Part shown: positions 51,301 to 60,300 of the stretch, in pieces
How the letters are laid out: each line of letters begins with the position of its first letter
Numbering within the stretch: the first letter of the stretch is position 1
Assembly (NCBI GenBank): GCA_031308135.1
Contig: JAHLJT010008756.1
Location: forward strand, 75,809,397 to 75,873,396
Length of the DNA stretch: 64,000 nucleotides
DNA from: Acheta domesticus
Lineage: Eukaryota > Arthropoda > Insecta > Orthoptera > Gryllidae
Direction of reading: 5' to 3'
Notes under the pieces: generated by a model
The model's input: the letters and a program-made list of their open reading frames with translations, nothing else
Told to the model about the DNA's origin: nothing
Databases searched by the model: none
Translations under genes and position numbers: made by a program

Positions 51301-54300
51301 AATCGTAGTTGAAAGCATTTGAATCTGGCGAGTCCACGTGGGTTGGTTTGAAAGCGATGATATTAGGTATTCCAAGTTTTTGTGCAATTTATGAAGCCCC
51401 ACCTCATTGATTCCTCATTCAGCTGATATGGGGAAAGATAGTTTATGAATAAAAGTCTCTCCAAGGACGTACTTGAAATATTCATCTTGTACGTCTCTCG
51501 TTTCGAAATAGTAAAAAAAATTGGTTTCGCTACACTTAGCTAGCGAATGTTACCTTCGCCGCTGGGCGATCTTTGAGCGACCAACGATAATGGCGCCATG
51601 TTACTCTCTCTTATTCATTTGTATTTTCATTTTATAATCAGTTTCATGAATACATGCAGCTCACGATCCGATTCAACGACGCATATGGACTTTCCGTGAT
51701 TTCTACTTAACTGGATCCTGGTTATCTTTATAATATTCGCGAAATGTGTACCGAAAGTATGAATATGTGTCAATTAAATTTATATGAGTTGATAATTTCC
51801 GTTTTTTTTGTGGCCAATCAAATGACTCTCAACTAACAATGTGTTTGAAATTGCCATACCAAGTAATGTCCGACTTGAAGGTCAGTGTATGTAAATAACA
51901 GCACATCTGTTAAGTAGACTCTTCCACACCTCGCTATTTATGGAGGTTTAATATAAACAATACACTTTTTACTTCAATATTTACTTACCTTCGGCTAGTT
52001 AGGACCTTCACAGAAGACAATGAAAAATTATTTATGTATAGAATTGAGAGCTTTCCAAGTATCATGACATAATTGACATAAATACGGTGTTATGCATCAG
52101 CCGGCTAAGCGCCGTTTTTGAAGAAAAAAATAAAATAAAATAAAATTTAAAAAAATACGGACGCCATCAGTTGCATTGGATCATGTTCTAAATATACGCA
52201 AACTTTTGGCGCCAAATCTGTAAAAACAGCCTTATAATAATGAAAAATGTAAACGCCATCAGTCACATTCGGGATTTTATGTTTCGCAACAACCGGCTAT
52301 AAACCTAGATCTGCAAATCTGTTAATTTCACATTGTGCAGGTAAGCGCCAGATATTACACTCATGTTTGTGTAGTTTGAGGCTTCAATGAATGAAATAAT
52401 TAAATTACAGTTTTTTGAGCTGAAAATGTAATAAAACCTTTGAACACGATTATCTCAAAATTGTATGATGTCGCATAGCCGGTTGTTGCATAACACCGTC
52501 CATATTAGGTTCTAAAGAAGAGCACCCCTGCGAGGAGATTCCGTTGAAAGAACTGTTGTTCCAGGCCGAAGTTCCTCTTCCGCCAGCCACGCCTCTCCAC
52601 AGTGAGCAACGTCTACGCGCTGCCGTTCTCGCGGACCGTGTGGGCGGTGTACGTCTGCGCGACGCTCGTCTTCACGTTGGTCCTGGTGGGCTCGCAGCGG
52701 GTGCTGGCTGCTCAGGGAAACGCCACTCACGGCCGTCGCGAAGAGGAAGCCAATCTCCCGCACTGGATCGACCTGCCGCTGCTCGCCTGTGCCTTTATAT
52801 GCAACGGAGGTACGGGTGATCGATAGTGATTCCGGCGCATCTACTGCTAAGGTCATTAGTCCCGCATGTTTTTTTTCCTCGGGAGGCGGAGGTGGTCTTC
52901 CCCCAGCGAGATCCGCCACCGACCTACCGTCAGCTAGCGGTGTTTTCCCGAACCAGGTATCTCCCACCAACGGGACACCGCCCCAGCCCGGACAAGCACT
53001 AAACTCGCGACCTGTTACACGGTATGTGTGGTAGTGTACTGCATGTTATTGTAAGTGTGTGTAAGTAAGAGGTGAGGTTAGGACAAAGAGGAAGGATAGA
53101 TCGCGCGCGGTCCATGGCAAGTTTGTTAGGGACTTTTCCGGCATTCACCTGGTGTTGATCGACAAAACCACGTAAAACTACCGATCAGAGCAGCCTCCAA
53201 ACCGCGACTGAATTTGACCTATACTTCCATAGCGGCCGATGACGTTAGGTCATTGTTACACCACTGCCCTATAAAATGAAACCTTTTAATTAATTCTCGA
53301 ATGTCCTTCTCAACGGAAGTCGTGGCCTTAGAACGATGCTTACCACTGTTAAAAAGATACATTTTATAAGGCAAGGGGTGTAACAATGTCCTAATGTCAT
53401 CGGTAAATGTCATCATGTAAAAACAACGAAATATAGCTGAGAAGCCAGTGTCGACAATCCTGAAACCGTCAGGACTCGAACCCAGGACCTCCCGGTCAGA
53501 GGCACTGCAGTAACATCATGAGATGTCCTGAGCCACCCTTTCCGGTACAGAGGTAAGAAAGGCATGTCGCTGCATCCAAAGGATGTCTTGTCTACAATCA
53601 TGGAATGGTCAATTGTGAAATTAATTGTACTATTCGGTGTAAGAAAATAATAGGCTGGAGGTGGTTCTATTATTTTGAGGTTCAAGTAATATCGAGACCT
53701 TTATAATCTATTAAAACGTCCAAGCTTTCATGGCACTCACGGCCGCAATTGTGCAGATCATTTCACTGAAGTTCATTGCAATGTTTCAATTTCGGTGTTC
53801 TCAGTTTCAAGCTAGGGATGTGATAAGCCTTCTTGCATTAACGGTACACAAGAGGTAAACAAAAGTCTTAACAGATGGATAGACGATGACGGGGCATCGA
53901 AATACGATTTTTTTTCACACGTGTAACGGCTATTGACAATGACCTGTTTCCTGCTCATTAACGAAACGTACTGGCACAACACATGCGCAGAGAGCTTAGT
54001 GTACGATCATGTCGAAGAAGTTGCAGCACATATCGGTGCGTCGATTTCGCCTTACTTTAAACACATAATTTCAATGGGATCGTGCATGCCGTTGCCTGGC
54101 GGTCTCCATACAGATCTCGCGCAATGTCCTCAAACAAGCGGCAATAATAAAAAGCCGGCTCTTTAAGGGATGGAAACTGCGTCAAAGGTCACGTGTGTAG
54201 CGGTCGGTGCTAGTGTCAATCTGTCTGCCACATTGTTGTGACCGGTTCGCGCTCAAGTATGAATGTATCTGGAATCGTAATAATATCTTCACATGAAATT

Positions 54301-57300
54301 TGACTTCGATGTACTTTTTAGTTGAAAATTCTGGTATTTTTCTTTTTACGTGTAATGTGAGGTACCGTCATCCCCAATTACGACTCCGAATATCGCGAGT
54401 CTACTGTACATTGGTTTAAAGATAATGTTGATTGGTAGTTGTTCATTGAAGCCTGTGACCACGATTTGCTGAGTATGTATACCCGCGAACGCGACAGAAA
54501 CGTCAAACTAAATCGGGAGACTCTCCTCCTTGTTCTTGTTCTTCGGGTGACACGTTGTAGGGGACTTAACAAATAATCGCCCGAATTAACCCATTAATGC
54601 CCACTGGCAAAATTTTTTTGCCATGAATGTTATCTCTCGCATCCGTTGCATCCTTTTGCAAATTTTGTGAATTTTAGTTCTTCAGTAAACGTAGAAATCC
54701 TAAACGAAACATACAAGCAAGATTTTTCATTCTTGAATACCAGATGTTGGTTTAGCCGTGATCGCTAAGCCATTGTACATTCCTGGCCAAGGTGTACACA
54801 TGACTTGGGTCGGTTCACAATAGACGTAACTACTACAATAGACGTAATCGTACAAATATAGGCAGATTTTGCCAGTCAAACGCATCTAGTGTTCTTGTAA
54901 TGTTAGTTATAATCACGACGGTTTTAAATTCATTCCTTTCAAATTGATTTTTACATAGCTGCATATAATCTCTTTCTTCAACAAGACAATCTTCTATAAG
55001 GGTACAACTATTTTTATTTAAGTAGTCAAACTTTTATAAACAATTTTCAATTATCAGTTATCAAGTTAGTTTAAAACATCATTAACATTCTCTTAATAGC
55101 GATTTGAATTCATTACATGGCGCGAACTATCTACGACTTTATAATCTAAAATATGCTCTAAAGTGTTCAAAGAACATTCTCGTCAAAAATATTCCTATTA
55201 GCTACTCTTAGTATATTATTTTAACTTCGGAACAATGACTATCACCAAATATTGAAGATATGACAAAATAAATAGATTAAATCGATCAGAAATATATTCG
55301 GTTTGTTAAATTTTCACTACTAAGAGACAAAAAATTAAAACATGTGATAAATAATAGAAGCTAAATTACTGAAACTCGAAACTCATTTATTCTGAATGGA
55401 GGTCGCGGAAACCTAGTCAGTTGAAAAAATCCTATATTTATATTCGTTCGTCAAATTTTGAGATAATGCATACACATTGAATTTTAAAGTAAAAAAAACA
55501 ACAAACAAACCTTTTTTCCCTTGTCATGCAATATTTTCTAGATGTTCCTTTTTAAAAGAAAAACATGGCATGTTACACTTAGTTTCCTTTTCAAGTTAAC
55601 GAGATCCACGCTGTGTAAAAACTCTCCATTGTGGTATTAAGAAACAGTTTCGTTTTACGTCCAAGAGGCAAAAAGTGAGTTACACAATTGTTCTAATAAT
55701 CCATGGTCTCCAACAACAGTCATTTACGGTAATCTGTCATATTTTTCTTTGCAAATAGTAAAATTAAAAAAAATAGTCCTTTGTAAATTATACAATACGG
55801 ATAAAATGTAATAAGTTCATATCGTAATATATTACAAAACTCGATTGGTTATCAAAAACGACATATGGACCTTCTTTTAAACCTCCGTCTCCAAAAGGTC
55901 AAAGACCAAATCGGCAAAGATGACTGAAGGCTGACGATATAACTGCAGTGCCTCGGACCTTCCTAGGTTGAGTCCCGACACGGTGGCAGGATTTACACCA
56001 CACTTACGGGACTAATGATCTTAGCAATCGACGCGGCCAGAAACACCACTCAATCATGCAAATCAGTGGTGTCAAGGTCTTCTACTGGTGGCTGTGGCAC
56101 GCGTCGTGGCACCGTAGCATGCCACAATCTCTGTGCAACTAGCGTCGGTGAAGGAGAATATTAGTAACCCCGCCGTTTTACAATAGGGATGGCGCTGTGT
56201 CTGGTGGCGGGTAATGAAGTGCGTGGAAGGGCGATTTCATCCTGGCGCTCGTCCCACGGACTCCCGCTCGTGGCATCGCCCTTGACAACACTGATGTAAA
56301 TTGTAATAAGATGTCTTACAACACTTATTTTATAAACATCTATGAAGAAAACTAGGAATATTTGCGGTGAAATACGTGGCGTCGACGATCACGTTTTCTG
56401 CCTGTGCAGGCTACCCTCACGAGCCCCCTGGTGTCTCTTCCCGCATTGTGCTGCTATCGCTGCTGCTGCTGGCCCTCTTCCACGTGACCTCGTACTCCGC
56501 GTGCATCGTGTCGCTGCTGCAGGCGCCGGCGTCGGGCTACAACACGCTGAGAGAGCTGGTGGAGAGCCCCATTCGCTTGGCCATGCAGGACATGCCGTAC
56601 AACGTCAACTTCGGAAATGTACATTCACGTCACTCATTTATCGTAATATAGACTTAACCCTCAGGCGGGCACGTAGCGGCACTCAAGTGCCGCATTCTTA
56701 GATTTTTGTTGATTTCTTGTCAATAATTGGTGTCGCACTATTGAGCTCATATTCTTATTATTATTTAATCATTATATTTTCAACCGGATGATACTCAATT
56801 CACGATTTTACACACTGCCGATCGACCGTTATTCATTAGTAATCCAAACTCTGTAACGGTTGCGGCAGTCCGTATCGCACGCGCTTTATCAAGTAAGTTT
56901 AATATTTGCGTATTTTATCCATTAGAATTCTGACTGCTGTTTTGTTATTGAGATTGATGACACAGATTTTGGAGTACTAACTAGTAATTCAAATTTAAAT
57001 GCGTTGTGTTAAAAAAACGTTAGATGACACGTTTGCACCGCATTCATTCCCCTTCATGTAATACGTACCAAGACACGAAGGAGCGAGTGATGCATGATTC
57101 TTTTTGAAATTGTTATTTCGTTTGGTACTTAGTTATTAGGAAATAAAATGTATAAAAACATAAATAAAGAATATTTCCTTCACATTCAATAACAAAAGTA
57201 ATAACTATTGACGCGAAAATCGAAGTTTATAAATGCGGCACGGAGTACCGCACGCGCCTGCTGGTGGGCGCGCCCGCCGGAGGGTACAGAGCAGACCTGC

Positions 57301-60300
57301 ACAACGCCTGCTCCCGCGGGCATTCTGCACTATTTTAAAGCATTAGCTTTAAAATATATGCTTATGTACAAGAAAAAAATTATTATTTAATTCTAACACA
57401 AAATTGCAATTTAATAATTGATTGTTCACCAGGAATGTTATAATCTCCAAATCATAGAAAAATGAACAAAATCATGAGAGCAATCTCTCACATCAAGATT
57501 GACATAAAATAGAATATGTGGCAATTCCAAGAAGGGTAATATTTAATAGCACACTTGTAACCATTTTCCCCCATTATGAAACTGAATAAAAGAGATCCAA
57601 CGAGCAAACTTTTGTGACGATGTGTTACGGACAATCATAAGATAATCATGGGTATTGGTTAAATAGAATGCAAAGGGCTTTATATTTTATACGATCTCGT
57701 ATACGACTCGACTCTTTTGTCAGAAATTAGAACAGAAAATAATCATGACTTTTTTAAGAACAATATGTTTTTGCTTTGAGAGAACCGTCTTATTCAATTA
57801 AACATAGTTAATAAAAAATAGTTTATTGCTGTCATCATCAAACAAAAACAATGCAGTATCAAAATTTTGTTTTTAGCACAACACTAAATTTGTGATTACA
57901 TCGTAGCAAAGCGAATTACATTATAAGCCCTACAAGCAATTATAATACTTGGTGTCGAAATCTAATATGTATAATTCGTTGTAGTTTCATATTTCGCCCT
58001 GTCATATACCGAGAACAAACATATGCCATATAATACAAAAGACAATATTACTTGATCTGTATATGACCGTCATGTTCTTGCCGACTGCTCTTTAAATTTA
58101 CGCGCCATCCTTCGAATTGCGCATTCTGATTGGTGGTCCCCACTCCTAGATTGGGTCTCATCCCCACCCTTCATCGATTTTCTCATTTGCACCCGAGTTG
58201 CCCGCACGCAGCTCCTGAGGTCAGTGAAAGTGCAAAATGCTGTGCAGGTCTGGTACAGAGGAATAAAATGCCACTCATAGCTACCGGTGTGCGTTAAGAA
58301 TTTTATAGGTTACCGTCTGTTGACAACAAGCGAAAATAATGAGTTATAGATGAAGATGGATGAGTACTCCTACTTAAAGTAAATTTTATTTCTTATACAT
58401 ATTCTTTCGATATTTATGTATATATTTGGCATATTGTGTCGATTGTGCGACTTTGCCGGCTAGCTGACAGTGTCTCCCATGCCTGAGCCGAAGTGTAATT
58501 CCCACGCTTGAAGGTAAGAGAGACATGTGGCGAACATGACGTGTTCCCTTCAACGAGGAGTAACACGATGACGGTGAAATTGAAATAAAAGTTGCAATAT
58601 TTAAAAAATGCTTCATGTACCTGTTTCGATGACTTGAAACAAAGTGATAATTATTTTGGTAACTGGCTGAATTTAGAATTCTCGCTAATATTGTGACGCA
58701 AACTTGTGCCTGAAGCTCATTGGCTAAAGTAATCTCGTGGCTCAGAGCGAAGACTCTCGCCTTTCACCGAGGAAGTACGCGTTCGATTACCGTCGAGTCC
58801 CATGTGAAATTTGTTTAAACTAAACGAGTTTGGCTGCTTCACAAGGGCCAGTCCAACCCTTGTGAAGGGTTCTAAACCCTACCCCGTTTCCTAATTCCTT
58901 CCAAATTCTGGCCGCTGGGTAGTGACGCAGGGGCGCGCGGTGTGAGGCGCGTACACGGAGATGCTACCTAGCGGTTCTCTTGACAACTGACTGCGACGAC
59001 ACGTGACACGACATGATATTATACTTCAGTTTTTATTTCTTGGCGCACGGGGGTGTGTCATCACAAGGGAATATCTCACGGTATTTCGCGTCGTTCTCCG
59101 TTGTGCCGCCAGGAATCGCATGATCGTCAGTACTGCTCGATTCAGTCGCGATCATGCGACTCTTAGCGGCACAACCGAGAACGACGCGAAATACCGTGAG
59201 ATATTCCATTTTACTGACACACCTCCGTGAGCCAAGAAAGAAAAACTGAAGTATAATAGAGGATTACTACCATGCGCACCAATTAATGGAGGATTACTCC
59301 AATGCCAAAAGCGTTCAACGACCCCCAAGGGACTTGGAGACACGTTGCGTCCACTCAGACGCAACAAATTTTAAAAAAAGAAAGAAAGAGTCGGATACAA
59401 TGCGCAGGAGACGAACGACCCGCTGGTGCAACGCGTGTACCGCCAGCGCCTGGCCAAGGACCGGCGCTTGTTCCTGCCGCTGGAGGAAGGCGTGGCGCGG
59501 GTGCGGGGCGGCATGTTCGCCTTCCAGGTATGCACTAGCGTATGTTGTACAAAAAGTAGGAAAACCGTTAAACCATAACTGCGCATACCTCGTCAGATTC
59601 GGTGCAGGCCAACCACCGTTTGCTTTACACCGGCTTCTCCCTCCGACTTAACCACAGACATGTCGCAGCTAAACACGGTTTTAGATGATTCGAACCGACG
59701 CCAGTCATGAATACACCCTGGTCAATATTGTGTAATACTCGAATGGTCTCGGCTAAATCGACATCTGGCATTCAGGAGCGCGAAAACCTATTGATGTTTC
59801 ATTTAGGATGTCTACGGAATTCAATGTCTTCGTAACTCGAGTTCGCTCCAGTAGAAATCACTCACAACTTTTAATACTGACATGTTGCTTAATTAACAGT
59901 GGGAGTGTAAGATGAATAGAAACAGCGTTATTTAAACATCGGTTTATTAAAGTCGATGTTTTTTTTCATGTATAGGTTGTGAAGGAAACTTTTTTAACAA
60001 TCTCAAATTTGTAAAAGTTAACAAATGTAATAACTGATGGTACTTCTGTCAGTGTGTTCGAACCAAATGAAAGCTGTTTGTACTATATCGAGCTGGCTCC
60101 CTCTCGTGCGGTTTACGATCCAATGTGGCTCACAGACGGCCGGATACCCAAACCGGCGTAGGTGATTCAGAGCGTCAGTTGATGTCATTGCAGTGCGTGT
60201 CTGGAAGATCCTAGGGTTCGAGTCTCAATGGTGGCAGGCTACTCCACGCTAGCTAGATTGCTTGCAAACCGCTATCAGCAGGAGAATTCTATCAGCCGGG

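Noticed and set aside
54586..54615. TTAACCCATTAATGCC as a piggyBac-type element end
   Set aside because: No partner end or second TTAA at a reasonable distance was found, so it may be chance.
57215..57330. GC-rich frame reading [12 protein letters not shown], at first sight an integrin-like or extra receptor exon
   Set aside because: The receptor exons on both sides already join in phase without it, and the GC-rich block pairs as an inverted repeat with 56658-56700, so it is better explained as the right end of a piggyBac-like MITE.
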